This document shows positions 12,201 through 27,200 of a stretch of 64,000 nt of DNA, piece by piece. The DNA is from Fasciolopsis buskii. Lineage: Eukaryota > Platyhelminthes > Trematoda > Plagiorchiida > Fasciolidae. Every line of letters begins with the position of its first letter. Within the stretch, counting starts at the first letter, position 1. A program made the translations under genes and the position numbers. The stretch covers positions 9,344-73,343 of the forward strand of contig LUCM01009828.1 in assembly GCA_008360955.1 (NCBI GenBank), given 5' to 3'. The notes under the pieces are model-generated. The model saw only the letters and a program-made list of their open reading frames with translations. It was not told the DNA's origin and did no database searches.

Positions 12201-15200
12201 TTGTGAGTAGGAAAATGGCCTTGACACATTGCCGATTTGACCCATTTAGATATGCATTGATCGATTCCTCTCCAACGTGCTTTCTGTGACGAACCAAGGA
12301 CTTTCTTCGCGGACGGGCTACCAAAAATAACACGGTTGACTTGAATACGGATCCAAAAATTCTCTAGAAAGATTTGAGACATTACAAGTTCATCTTTTCA
12401 CTCGAGCTGTAAGCGATCATGTGCTTACTTATCTGAGAAAGACGAGAAATAACTGCAGTGTTTTTGGTTGTTAGGCAAATCTGGTCGTTCGTATGTGCAA
12501 ACATTCACATTGTTTATCTACTAGCGTTCTCGGTGGCGTTCCTGTTTGTATGCTCCATCTGAAGATTTTGACACTGTCAGAGTTGCCTCTTTGTTTTTTG
12601 TATCAGTGATGTACTGCCATCGTTTTTTGAGTATGCCCCACCATGTTCTGGTGTTATAGTGATGATGATGGGTATTACTTGAGTATGTCCCCTTTGCATT
12701 TGGTACTGCATGTTCTGTTGATCCCTCATATATCTAGAATTGTGCTCCCGATTTATTGTTTCAGTGTGTCTACTCTTCCGGTCGCGGAACCATTGGAACC
12801 CCTCCCTAGTGCACATGAGATCGAAATCAATATCGAAAATGGGTCGGGTTCATCCGATCGTGGACGATCTCCAATAAACTATCAGTATGATCATATGGGT
12901 GGTCTGGATGTGGACGACGAATATGACACCGCATTGTCCATCCCCCAGTGTGGAACCATGGGACGACGTGGTTCGCTTCTTCTCTCCGATGACACGGATG
13001 AAGAGTTAAACGACACCTTGGTTGATGACTTGAAATTGTCAGTAAGTGCTTGGCGCCGACGTTCCTCAGCCGCTTCGCCCGCGATCAATCCGCCCGGTTT
13101 GACTGTTCCCGCACCAATCGTTCTGGCCGAATTGCCACGTTTGTCGGAACTGGCTCGTGTCGATCGCTCGGGTAATGTGCCCGATCCGCGTGCTTCTCAG
13201 GTGTGTGACTTATGGGAAGCCATTCTTATTGCTTTCCCGTCAGCTTATTGATCATGGTAGTGATGTACCAAAAGCGCACTGTTGTGTTAAGTGGGTTCGA
13301 TATGAAGTTATGCAGCCTCGATGCCGGCACGCTGGTTTCAAATTTCTCCACCTGTGTTCGACATACGCAGAAAATTTTTTGTATGTTTTTGGTTACCTTT
13401 TAACGAAAAGCCTCCGGAATATTGTCCTGTATTCCATTAAGGATTTCTGCGTTCCACAGTACAGTTGGAACCATTTACGATCGCAATATCAAAAGAAACA
13501 GTAAATGCTTGCAGAATGCATTTCAGACTGCTGTTTTTTCTTGTAAAACGCTGATGATGGTATTCAGTCATTGCAAACTAATCGTTGATTGTTCTTACCT
13601 GAGTCAAGCAGACGTGGCCTATACAGTACCTGTCTGCGATTTATGGTGTTTAGTGTTTATCATTGTCTAGTCTTTCCGCTATTAGAAAAGTCTCTTTTTA
13701 GGCTTCTTCATTGTGCAATATTCGTCCCGCGTTGGCGATACTGTTTGGGCTGGTCTGTTCAAACCTGGACTAGGTGAATTTCGCAGTCGATGATCTGCTT
13801 TTGTCTTAGAAGTACGCTTGTGTATGAGGCCTTTTGGTCGAATACTTTTGTAGATTAAACGGATCGATTCATTGACATTCTGGCAGCACTATTCGCCCTT
13901 ACATTTAGCACTGCTTCCGATTTTTTAAACTTCTTTTTTAGGTATACCGTCTAATCCAGCTAACAGAGATTGCATGGGACTTTCATTTGTCAAATACAAA
14001 CAGACGCAAAGGCGCACGTTCCGTGCAAAGTACAGTGCGCTCAATTTTATGCATTTATGTTTCACGGATTGATTAGCACTTGGTTACTTAGATTCCCTTC
14101 CTACGATGCCTAGATAAAGTTGACATTTGAACGTCACGAAAACATTTTACACTTCGGCAGCCTTACGCCAGTAACGTTTCGTATGATTTAGGCAACGATA
14201 TTCATGCATCGCTGTCCAACGCCTGGTTTGTCACATGTAACATGTCCTATTTGGAGAAACTTCATTCACCTGTGGTACATCATTTGTACTTGGTTCTTTG
14301 ATCCTTTATTTGTATCTAATTTACCGTTGGGATGTTGTTGTTTTATTACCGTTTCAGCCCGATGATAATGCGACCACTTTTGAACTACATTCTATCTCAG
14401 TTTCTCCCAAACTGGATATTGTGTTACTCAGCGGTGAAGGTGAGCTTAATACGAACATTCTTCACACCGATGGACCAGATGAATCGGAACCAGTTCAACC
14501 GTCGTTTTTATTGCCGTCCGTATACTATCTGAAGCGAAATGGTAATCAGTTCTATTTGGACCAATCTCGATCTCTTCGTCTCCCCTCGTTTTCGCCATGG
14601 TTTGAGTCTATGGTTGGTACAGGTCAACTTTCTGTCGTCTTGACGAACATCTCAGCAGTGTCCGACGATAGTCAGTATCTTGCCATAGGTCTATCAAACG
14701 GATTGATTTGGTTATACAATCTGGATGAAGTCTCGTGGGTCTCATGCATACCGACCTATGTGGCAAACATGTGGAATAAACTCCTGGAGGACTCGTTCGG
14801 TGAATGTGAAAAGCATACTGAAAAGGTTAATCGCAAAACATTCTGTGTTGGATTTTTTTGTTCTATCGGTTACGAAACCAATTTTTTCTAATTCGACCTT
14901 GTCTACACGGTTCTTTTCGCTTGTTTTCCGCTAACGGTTTATCACTAATCTGGAACAGATTTGGCATTGATCCTATTCGTCCGTGGACTAAAATTCAGGC
15001 ATACTTCATCTCCACTAAGTCGAATTCGACTGTCTTACTCCAAATCGTTTAAAACGATCTATTGAAGTCCGCGATCAGGGCAACAGAAAATAACATTTCC
15101 GTTCAGCATCCTTTTCGGCTCGAAAAATATTCGTGGTAAATTGACCCACTTTCGAATGGGTTTAGTCTCTGGGAGGCACCATTTCTGGACTGTGTGGATC

Positions 15201-18200
15201 ATCGGAATTGCATGAAAATGGGTCACCCTGTAACCCGCTCGCAATTTATCCAACGTACCCTATTCTTCGTTAGATTATCCGTTCTGTTGAATTCAGTTGG
15301 TCTAGCTAATAGCAAACCGCCGTTTGAAACACAAATTTGAATTTACAAACTGTCAAAACGCACTTAATGAATCTGAACCGAATGAAGTTCGGAATGTGTT
15401 GGAAAAAGGATGAGTCATGTGGTTTTTGTGCATACAATTTTTGAAAAATCAATACCGATATTATTTCGAAAGTACAGAAGTAAAAAGCTTTAAAGTGAAA
15501 AGACAGTGCACGCTTTATTCTGACATCATTTCAGTCTTCATAGATACTCCAGTTGGAGAAAATATAGATCGCTTACTATCTCGACGACCGTCAAGTAGAT
15601 TGGGCATTTGCCACCCCAACAAGAAATTTAGAGGTTTGAATCCCAAATCCGGCGGTCACTTTGGTTGTACATGACAGTTCGCTACCTCCCGAGTTGTTAT
15701 CATATTTGGCTTAATGGGGCCTTAAGTGATTCTGTATCACTCCAACTTCCAGGGTCGTAGTTGCCGGCTCTCTCTTGCTCTTGCAGTGGGCTTTAGCGGC
15801 CATGGTTCATGTCACTTTCCCTACACTTATGCACTCAAAATACCATGGAATACAACGAGACGGTACTTACCATAGACTATTTGAAACAGGTAGTTATTCT
15901 AGAAGCATAGTATTCAGTTTCGGCCCAACAATCACGTCTATTGTCTGGAGCACGGTGAAGCAATCAGAATCACTGTTTCTATAAACTTCCCGATGTAAAA
16001 ATGGGAAACAGCCCACTTGCACCATCGATCCATAGTCATTAGTCTTCCGAACACTAAGCGGATGACATTTGTTTGATTGAATCCTCAAGTCTTTTCATAC
16101 AGACTTAAAAGTCACAAGTGAAATCAAACCCAACTACCAGTTGGTATTTTTTAGATGTCCTCTTAATCATCTGGCAGACGCCTAAATTCGGTATTCAATA
16201 CAAAGAACCATAGGATTTATTTATGGTGCTTGACGTACGAGTCGAATGGTAAGGGATATGGCTCATGACCTCCAGGGTCTACTGTGCTGAGAAGTGGGTG
16301 GAGAACCGGCTACCGTGACCGTAAAACTTGGAGCGGCATAGAACCACATAAGGTGGTCTCATTAGGTCAGGTGTGATCGCCAGTCGGGAAACATCGGATT
16401 GTTGTTTATCACTAGTACAGGACGTACAGTGGGTTTAAAAGTTTGCACATCTATAACTAGTTTCCTCATAATCTGCTAGAAAAAAAGCACTCAAACAGTT
16501 GGAAATTAAGGCCGCAGAAACCTCTCTTTGAGTATGTTTGAGTCAGATATACAGACAGTATGTCTTTAAAATTTCGATTTCAGAAAATTTAGTTAAACCA
16601 TTTCCATCTGTGATCAGATTTCTTGAACAAATCATGTAGTTGGTTTGTATTCTCAGCGCAAAAACATGTACACATGATATCTTCGAATAAGAACTTCAAG
16701 CGCTGCAATGTTTCTTCGTCAGAACACTTGCCCGGAGCTAAAGTGAAGCTAAAACTCGATCCCAAATTTAGTGATGTTCTGGTAGGAATCACGCAGAAGG
16801 TTGTCATGTTATCACCTAAACTTCGATTTTTTATAGCTCGACCAACAGTGCTTTTGTGACTGGAAAACAAAGTTCCCGATTATGCCACGTCACCTTGTAC
16901 GCATTCATCCACGTGTTCCCATTTGACAATTTGCATCGTTCACGTAATCAAGCGCTTGTCCGAACGTAGTTGTAAGCGCCACCCCTACTGATAGAAAAAT
17001 GTGTTGAGGTCATTCAGTTCAGTAGTTAATCACTAAATTAAGAGTATAATCGTAATAAATGTGATCCCGAGCCTTCCTTGTGTATTTCATAGCTCAGATG
17101 AACAGAGTACCGAATTCCGTCCATCGCACAGGTTAATGGAATTCATCTTCGTAATCACTCGTGTGTATACGGTAGATCAGGTTGCGATTGACCATCAGCT
17201 CTCCAGACCCATGCACCATTCACTGTACGCCGGACTTCAGATCAGAAGAAAACTGGTGCAGCGCGTTGTCCGTTACAAAGTTACGCGTAAATCGCGGTTG
17301 TTTGTCTTTTTATTGCATGTATATCGTACTCTTGAAGTGGAAACGGCGTGTTTCATAGACTTTAAATCCGAGGTACCATTGGAGATAACCGGAAACTATG
17401 ATCATAAGTCACGTGTTTTACCGATCTTCGGAATGACAGATTATGGTTTAGCTTTAACTTGAATAAAAGTGTTGAGGTTTGAACTTTATCTGACTATTTC
17501 GTTAGTGTAATCCCTTAGTTTGTGTATCATCGTATATGACATACTGGCGGCAGACAAAAATTCGCTCCCATTCGGTTCGTTGCTGCGTTTAAACTCTGCG
17601 GATCTATACTGCTCAAAGTTCTAAGGCCGTGTTCGGCGGTTCTCTCAGTGATGTTGGTCTTTGGGGTTATGAGTTGTACACGTATTAAATCAACGCTCTT
17701 CCATGTACAGTGAAGGACCTTATTTGGCTTCTGGTGCTCTCGAACTATTCCTTTTTCAACCATCCGAATGCCCCCGGTGAACGCATTTTTTATGTTCGAA
17801 TTTGCTGCTGTCGTAAGTACCAATGTTTGCTCCCCCGCCCGCCCGATATTTTCGTTATTGGCTTTATTTCTTTTGTCCCCCAATTGAAACCAGCTCATTA
17901 GAGAACGTGTTTTAACCGGACTGGAAATCGGAACCGTACCGTCTGCCTGCTTGTTTCTTCCCACATTTAATACGGATGAAGACGAAGTCGTGGATAATGG
18001 ACAAATCAACCACATGTTTGCTGCAGCAATCGGATCGAGCGTTCTTGTAAGTTTTAGTTCGGTGCAATGGAATTAAATTAACCATTATCTCCGAGACTAT
18101 ATGTATGCTCCGGTTGTTTTAACTATCTCGCTGCTTCGTTGATTCGGAAGAGAAAATAAACGTGACAGATTAGAGTAAAAAGAATAGAGCTGAAGAAAAG

Positions 18201-21200
18201 TATGCTGCCAGGATTTTTTTAGTGCCCAGTAGTTTTACCAACCGTCTCTAGCCATCTGGTCGCTCCCTGTCATTACTCCTTCTTCAGGAAGTCCATTTGG
18301 CTTGATTGAAAATTATCTGCGGATGTTCTGAAGAGAGCAGGTTGCAAAGTGACATCACCAGTACGGTTGGACTTCTTCGTTCGAAGTAGCCGTTTAGTCC
18401 CCTTGAACGTTAAGGTATCAACTGAAGAGCAACATGGTTGTTTCACGCAAGCCAATCGACAGCAGTTCGTTTTATCCACCTATCCCGGAAGACTTTTTTC
18501 TGGTGAATGGAACAGGACGAAGGCAAATGCATTATTAACTGGCGGGCATCTAAGAACTAAGTCATGCGAAGATATGCATTTTGGTTCCCTCGCTGCTGCT
18601 TCTCGGTCACGGCCGAGTATTCAGTGATCTCGAGGTCAACATGTTGACAGCTAAACATCGATTTCGTGCCGCTATCCGCTATCTAGAAATGTACGTAATT
18701 TTCAACGTCTTTAACTCAAACGCATTTTAAGCTATTCACTGTATCCATACTATCTGGCCAATTTAGAGAATTCAGTTTTCATTCTAGTTTACCGATGGTA
18801 TAAATGGAGCTTCATTATTTGTCACATAATAGCAGTGCAGGAATCATTCTCCATTCATTCTCTGTGTCCGCAGAAGCCGGTGATGGTCAGTGGGATTAAG
18901 GTAATCGCTCATTGCGAAGAAAAGATAGCAGAATCCGTCGAAGCAATGCTATTCCATCCGGTTAGTATCCGAAATAACAGGCCAGTCACCGGCTCACTGT
19001 CCCCAATCATACGTGAGATTCACGTGCTGGAAACTTGTTCGCTCTAAAAGCAACCTACTGAAAACCTACCGATTTAAAAATTGTTTCATTCCCCACTGCA
19101 TCCACAGGTGTGGTCTGTTCCTCAAGCGGTCCCGTTCGACGAATCGAAATTGACGGAACAAGACCAAATTGTATCCCATAGCCGTCCGGCCTTGTGTTTG
19201 CGGTGTGCACTCACTTGCTCGGTGCTTACATTGGACGCCTGCCTCATAGCAGATCAGCGAGTTTTGGCCGGTGGAACTACAAACGGTCGGGTTTTGGTCA
19301 GTTTTAGTACTCTACATCATTTTTACGCGCCAGTTGCCTTTATTCTATCCATTGTTTGTTTTTTATTATCACTTGATGTGTGCGTTTTGCTCCGACATGA
19401 CTCACATTGAAACGCCATCGCGTTATTTATCCCTCCTTTTGTATTGTTCACGATTTCTGAGTGGTTGTGTCACCGTTGGCGAAATTGTTTTCCTTCCAAT
19501 CCCCCCCATGATATCATTATAATTCTCCTATTCGTGCGCGTTAATTCCATTGATTTCACAAAGCTTTGCTTTCGAAAATCTTTGGTGCTTTGTCGGCAGC
19601 TGTCCAGACCAGAAGGAATGCAGTTCATATTTCCCCCACTCCGTTTATATTTGTCATGCGCGTTTTTTTCTTTCTGATCCACAATGTGTTTATGAAGAAA
19701 ATCAATTGCCATCTTATTTTTTATTTGCCCTCGTGCTCCAACGTGATTTGGACCCTAAATCAGTTTTGGCGGATTCGAGACGGTTGCCTTCTTCTAGACC
19801 TCAGTGCACACTCTTCGTGGGTCACGGCAGTTCGTCTCCTACCGCCAGATATAAATAGCTCGGACGATGAGTACGTGAATGTGAACAGCCTGCCAGTTGG
19901 TTTGCTGACTGCTTCATCTGATGGTGTAATCAAGCGATGGGAAGTTGGTGCCGCCTGTCTCCCGTCTCCATCCACTCCGATTCCAGCGGGCATGGCCAAT
20001 TTTACCGACTTGCAACAGCTGAGGCGTATTTCTCTACAGTCAATGCTTAGTACTCGGTCCAATGACCGGTCGAATGCGGTTCATGGCTTGTGGACGGATG
20101 TGTTTGATGTATGGTTTGGGCCACATGCATCATTGCTAGTGGTTGGACGTCGGCGCCATTCGTCTGATTTGCAGGTAGTCTTGCTGTGTTTTAAGGCTTT
20201 TATTTTCGTCCCTTGTCAAGTGAATTGAATTTTACTAAGCAGTTCAGTGCTGATTGTCATGACCTTGCATGCGTTACGTTTTTATGAGGATTAGGATGTA
20301 CGTTTCCATGGATTCGTTCGCTACGGAACAAGTTAGTTTCTAAACCGATGATTTTAGGTGTCGTTCATATGTGGTAGGCGCACTGTGCCAAGCAAATAAA
20401 ACTGATGTGTCGGATGGAATAATTCCCCATTTTTCGAGACGTGCCAAACATTATTTTAAATAGATTTCGTCAGTGTGCACTGTTCACTGAAGCGGGATTT
20501 AATTGTTAGACGATCGAGTCTAATTATCTTAAAACACGTAAGGAAGATTTGAAACTGTTGGCCAATGGCCTGCTTCTTGTATTTTTGTGGGTTAAAACAT
20601 TTGACGAAAAAAGACATATCATCTCTCACTTGAAAGATTGTTGCATGTTTTCGTGCTGGTTCTCATCCTTTATAAACCATGCGCAATTCACATTAATTGC
20701 AAGACGTGTAACACAGACCTTGACCTAACGAGTTTTACTTTGGTCGCCCTTAAGTGCCTCTGCATAGTCAGTGACGCCTGTCTAGGTTCCGAGTTGTTTA
20801 CTCGCCCTAGTTGCCTCCTCGAAATGCTCCCGAATGACCTTGGGTCCCACATGGCCTTTGTTGAAAAAACCCCGCACATTGGCTTTTCGTGGCGATTTTC
20901 TCGCTAAATTGCGAAGACGGAGGAAAATAGCCGACTCTACCGGATCGACTGGTCTTTTTGTAGTCAATCTAAGGGCGATGGCTAAATCATGATTTTGAAC
21001 CAAACACTGAGGAAGTGCGAAACTAATGGTTGTATCCTCACCGGTATAATGAACGCCTATGACTAGCCCCCCGCTAAGGTTTCATGAACTGGGTAGTCAC
21101 CGGCCGCCAGTGGACTACACGAGATCCTCAAATTATCCCACCCCCTGTGTGTCAGACTGTTATGTCAAGTGATCGAAGTCGGATTCCCTACGTCAACCCT

Positions 21201-24200
21201 CTGTCTCGGTTTGAGCAACCGGATAGTTTGCAGCTCATTGACGGACGATGAATCCCTATGGACATTCGCTTATCGGTCAAAAGTCGCGTTTATACTGGGA
21301 TGGTGAAATCGGTCCCGCTGTATGGCTAAGAAGCACGGCCGTTGGGGGTATAAGATATAGGGCGATTATCAATGTTTGAACGCCGACGTCTTTGTAGTAT
21401 TGCTAGAACATTATGGGAGTGTTTTGCTAGCTATTATGAAATTAGGCGTAAGGGTACTGGTTCGCAGAAGTCGGTTGTTAGAATAGACCGAATCTCAGTG
21501 GTTAGACTGCTTCGTTGTTAACTGTTCTTTAGTGCAGGCGGTGGATGGTAGGTATGTAATGGTGGTCAGTCCGTGAGATGATGAAAAGATATAAACGATA
21601 GCCAAGGAACTATCTCGAGTAGATTGAGTTCGATTTTTAGGTTGGAGTCCAAGATATCTCCAACACGACGGTTTAGAAACCTTTAGCAATATGGCTAAAT
21701 GCCGCAGTTAGTGACGTTTTTTGCATTCCATGTTTCTTCTACTTTATAAATTCCTTTGACTTATAATCTTAGGATTTTCTTTTTACTGATATTCGATGCG
21801 GTGGGTGGAAATCAAAACCAGAACACATTCATGCAAGGTTAGTGATTGTAATAAAACCGGGGAGGAATTGTGCCCACGAGTCCTTGGTCAAAACGGCTCC
21901 TTTTCAATCGTATCTTTGCGTTGGTTCGGTTTTCCCTAGATCCAGTCCTGATTGACTCATAGCCAACTAGTTTCGGCCGATTGTAAGGATATTGATAACC
22001 TCTTTGTTGTTGCATGTCTGTTTCGTTTTATAAGTCATCCGTAACTTAGAATTGATCCCTTGGTATGTCTGTGGCTACTGACAACCCAGTAACGGATAAG
22101 AAGGCGCCATAACATGTATCGCTCGTGCTCAACAAACATTCGGCGGCTAAGCCGAAGTAATTCGTTCCATTCTTGTATGCAAATCATGAACAGTGCGATG
22201 GGTATGCGCGGTTGATGATCCCTGTGCACTACTTTCATGATCACTAATGAGTTAGATCTCTGATGCTGCATGACCTATTACATCTTTCAGTACTTAGTAA
22301 AATACCTTTGCGAGGTCGTTTGCACTATCTTCGTTTTGTACAAGGAAGTTGTCTATCATTTTACATTTGGTCACTTAGTGATAAGTCCGAATTCTTGCCG
22401 CGCTTGTCGTAATGCATAATTCCTTTTTGCCGTTTGAAAATTGGTTCTCTTTTTCTCTAGTTCCTCTTTCGTCCACAAGAGGATGCCTGTGATGGACTGG
22501 CACGTCACGACACGGCCTTCACTTTCCAAGAAATCGCCATGAAACCTTCGCAGCCCATTTACTGGTGCCAATCTGATTGCCCTACAGTGGTTCTTTCTCC
22601 TCGTAAAATATCTGAACAAAGTCAGGCCAGTTCTTCGAAGAAAGTAACACCTACTTCTCCTGGACCGCCTCCCGTTAGTCGAAAAATCTCTAGACACACA
22701 ATGCCAGCTACACGTCATTGGATCGCGACCACTGGCTTGTCAGGTACGATTCACGGTCGAGCGACTGCCGTATCGTTCTGGCCATCAGGTCATTGGGTGG
22801 CCGTTGGCTTCAGTATTGGGATTGTACAGGTAAGCTTCTCCAAAATTTTATTCAGAGCAAAGCACTTGAAATACCTTTCTAGCCACACGGAAGTGGTTCT
22901 ATTGAATTTCTGTGTTTTCAAATCAAACTGTCGTTTTTGCGTGACAAAATGCCCTCCTTCACAGTGATTGCTACGTTGTGAGAATTCGTCTCTCCTGTGT
23001 TTCTTTTCATTTTGTTCTGGCGTTTTTGGGTTGATACATCTCAGGGTCGTCGCCTATTCTCTTTCAGTTGTTTGCCAGCCAGAAATTTCTCCAGATAACT
23101 CAGTACCCTTAGAATATGGTCGTTAGTTCCGTAGAATTAACGAATGAAGCCCGCTCAGTACAATGAGAATCTCTCAATGTCGGCTAAGGTTTTCGTCTTT
23201 TGCATGCATTGTTTTATATGCCTTAGTATAATCGGAATGGTGGTATTTTCACACGGATTGGCGTTATCCCTCGCCCTCGTATTCAGTTAATTGCGTGTGT
23301 GAAATTGTTTTGTTTCGAATGCATTCTCGACTGACCACTGTCGTGGCGATCGCGTTTATTTCCTTGTATAGCGTTAAAGCTCAACTTGTTACTTGACCGG
23401 GCTGATGGGTTTGCGGTCGTTTGTGTCGTTTGGGATTTTTCAACAGCAAAGGTCCAACAAAATAATCCTACGAATCGCCCTGACACAGATTCGATTGCCT
23501 CACCGGTTGTGATTGCCAACTTGCTACGACTAAACGAGGTGAATTACCACAGCTCACGTGCACTCATCAATCTAAATCGGAGCTCGCCCGCCGTTTTAGT
23601 GTTTGACAAACATTCATCATTATCGCCGTATTCTCTCGTGATTTATTGCAATTCTTTAAATTAGTCATGACCGTATATTCCATTCAAGATGAGTTCACGT
23701 CCGCCGCTAATCAAAGGTCACTTAAATTGCGTAGAACTTCACCTGATGGGATATCGATTCGTCCTTCGCGTCCCATAAGGTCGACATCAATCGTAAGCAG
23801 TATAATACGACAACTTGGTGCTTGTATCCATTTAGGTAACTCGTTTGGTTTTACTTTTTCTATGGCCACCATGGAATCATGCGACTGTTTCATGGTGCTT
23901 CACTCCTACTCCTCCCCGCCCTTTTGCAGGTCCTGTTCAGCAAAGTATAGAATTACGTGATTCCATATAATACTGTACGGTACAAATGCATTTCCTGCCT
24001 GATCTTATTACAGTGCGGTGAAATGTGTAGTATGTTTTCTGTCCTTAGATCAGCGGGCTATCAGACAAGCTAATAGATGCAGATTTTTGCCCCGAATCCA
24101 TGGTGACCGGCAGTGTTTTCAACAATTTGGTCTACTGGTGTGTTTTGTGGTGCAAATCGATGGTTACAGCTCAATGATATTCAACCTTTGCAATAGACAT

Positions 24201-27200
24201 CCACGTTGTTTAATAGGTACCGCGTGAGCAACAATCAAAATCAGAATAGACTGAACGATTAGTTGTTATGTTTTGGGTTTCGTTGAATTTCAAATGTGCC
24301 ACGGAATAAGACTGTTCGTTGGTGTCTGGCATGAGATACCTACCTTGTAATACCGACAATTGTTGCACCATTGAAATAGGAAATTTGATCTGCAAAACCT
24401 GACTTCATCAGCATTGTGTAAGTGGCAGGTAGGTTCATTCGCGAAAGAACATGAGTCTGGTTACGATGAATGGCAGTCAGTTGCATTAGACTCCCTTCAC
24501 CACGAAAAAAGGTCTGCCAGTCACTTTCCTGGTAGGCGGTAACTGGCTGTCCTTAGGCTCCCGATCTATTGTGATTTTATATGCTTCTGTGCCACTCCAA
24601 GTGTCAGAATCACTGTTTCTGGTTCTTCCTCCCCCGTGCAGCAGGCCTTGATAACTGGAGCATGCACGTTTCACTATGGTCATCCGTCAGGAATATACCT
24701 ATGAATAAAATACTTTAGAAGGTCTAGTTTTTCTACTATCAGGGAATTTCTTTATTGTCATTTTTAGCTAGGTTCATTCAGTAATACCAGACCTAATGAG
24801 CATATGATGATCGTTTCTTGGAATTCAGTTGCTGGTATTTTCTTTATTATTTGCATGACATCGAGGAGTAGGGCGTGGAAAACCTCGTTTGTACCGCCGG
24901 TTTTCCTAGCCCATGGAATGTACTGTTACCAGAATCCACGATTTTCTAGAATACATTCGTGAGTAGTGAACGTCTTGCTACTAGCCAAACCTACTTTCGG
25001 GCTGGACTGATCACTCATCAACTTCACAATTTGTAGAACCCAGTTCCCGGTTCACTTCATTCGTAATGTGTTCGTGAATGAGCATACTGAACGGATCAGC
25101 ATGTGTTGATGCCGAGATCGGATGTGCAGTTTTCTTTTTTTATCGGCGTTGGCCAAGCGGTCAACATTGCGGCATTTCAAACTAAAAGGTATGGGTTTGC
25201 TTCTCCGCACTGCCGGCAAACTTTCTCACTTGGCCGCAATCCAATTGCTAAAAATGTTTCAATTTTTGGATACAGTTAAAGGGGAAATGAAAAAATGAAC
25301 AGGAATGTCGATCTCCGTAAGCTTGCTTCAACGCGTATCGTTTACGGATCTGGCAGAAAATCTGCAGACATTAAACTGTGAACGAATCGTTTCACATCCG
25401 GCACTTCAAAACGCATAGTGATGACAACTTTTGATGTGCATTATGATTTCGCTTTTTACGGCCAACTCATATAAAAAATGTTGGGATCCCAGTTACAATC
25501 TGTGAATAGCATGAAGCTTTTAGTTAAGAGAAGCTAACCATTCGGTACCATTAAAATCCGGCGTGTAATAAACATTGTCCCTTAAGTTTGCGGGAAGCTG
25601 TTTATATAGACTAACAAACATGTTACGGAACACGCATAACACGACCGGCGCGTGGATTGTTATAATTACAATTTTGCTTCTTTTTTTACTTTACTCAACC
25701 ATCGGAATCATCCGAAGAAGCAATGTAAATCCGACCTATACGGGTTTTATTGCTCATCCAAACTCCTGATCCACACGGTAGCACTAAATGTAAGTGTGTT
25801 CAGTTCTCTTTTGAAGGTAAACGTAAATTGTCAAGCATTTTGATCTCGGGAACAGTATGAAAAAATGGCACAAACTCCACCTTGAAATCTCTCATAATTT
25901 ACGGTAAATGGAATTGGAAGCTAATGAACAATCGCCTTTTCGTTCAAGTACCCATCAACTCTAGATTGATACGTGACACGCTGCATTATTATATACACTA
26001 ACAAGCTTGCCAGGACAACCTTTAAACCGGCTGCCAAAGACAATTTCCCGAACGAATGTCACAAATTGATGCAGTAAGTACATCGTATCTGATTTGACTT
26101 CAATAACTTGACCGCGTGTTCGAAATTCAAACCCACATCTTCAGTCATGGTAAAAAGTTCAAGTTTTCGCCGATTCCACAAACTTAACTGAAAATTTGGT
26201 CCGCAAATCGCATTTATTGACCTTTTGCATTCGCCGGCAAAATGAAATCCACAAGACTTGATTTTGCGAATGAAATCAGCAAGCACATCTGTCGCATCCC
26301 CAGTACGTACTCCACACCCACTGACACCCGAAGCAGGTCTAAGTAGTGACGGATGACCAACGGATGGGTACTGTCAGGGTGGCTGATTTGATTTTCGATG
26401 ACTAAATAAATCGACAAACAAAAATGATGACAAGCAAACTGCTGATCCACGCGTCGCTCTTGTTGTGTGTTCCGTAACGTGTTTGTCGGTTCTCGCAAGC
26501 TCAATGGACAATGTTTGATTATTACATGCCGGATTTCAATGGTACCGAATGGTTGGCTTCTCTTAACTGAAATCTTCCTGTTATTCGATGATTGTAATTG
26601 GAATCGTGGGGTGCTAGATCAAAACTTGGATGTTAGAGAAAACGCTGAATTTAAATAGGTTAGCGTGGTTGGGACTTGTTATACATGCTCAAAGATCGAC
26701 TCGTTTGGTGTACACCGTTTTCGGAGGCACGACTGGAAGATGTACAGTCCATGGCTTGGAGAAAGTATGAAAATCTTAACTAGTAGACTACCCCGAGTGA
26801 ATGCAACTGGGTTACCTGGCTGAGGTCCACGAGATTCACAGCAGTGGTGGGAGACCTTAAACAATATGGTAGAATGCTGCAATCTTGTGCTCTAAATATT
26901 TCTGGCCTATTGGTTTTTCTTTCGTTACTGTTCAGTGCTGCCAGGTAATAATCAAAAATAGAGCACATCAGTTCGAGCTTAACGGTTTTACTAACTGGAC
27001 CGAGGCGATCCAGCTTAGATGTGTCGAAGTGATATTGGGACTTTGTGATGTCTCCGGTCCAACTCACAATTGTTTTGCTGTACAGCTTTCACAGACTCAA
27101 TTCATGCCTCTTTACTCCTATCTAACCTAATTTGTTTTCCTCATTCGCCGGGTTTAAGTCCAAACAACTGGATGGCAAATGGCAGTGGTTCCTCGCTTTG

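Larger units (their letters stand above)
9038..12764 (+). other. 3.7 kb intron
   Basis: Contains an RTE 3' fragment at 11880-12200 and an inverted repeat at 9988-10038. An open frame at 9568-9918 (plus, about 116 codons) shows no recognised domain or splice support. Nothing else is identified. Confidence 0.55.

Noticed and set aside
16589..16870. Overlapping plus and minus frames (EHLPGAKVKLKLDPKFSD on plus)
   Set aside because: Looks protein-like on the plus strand, but no acceptor gives the needed phase without a stop. Left unresolved.
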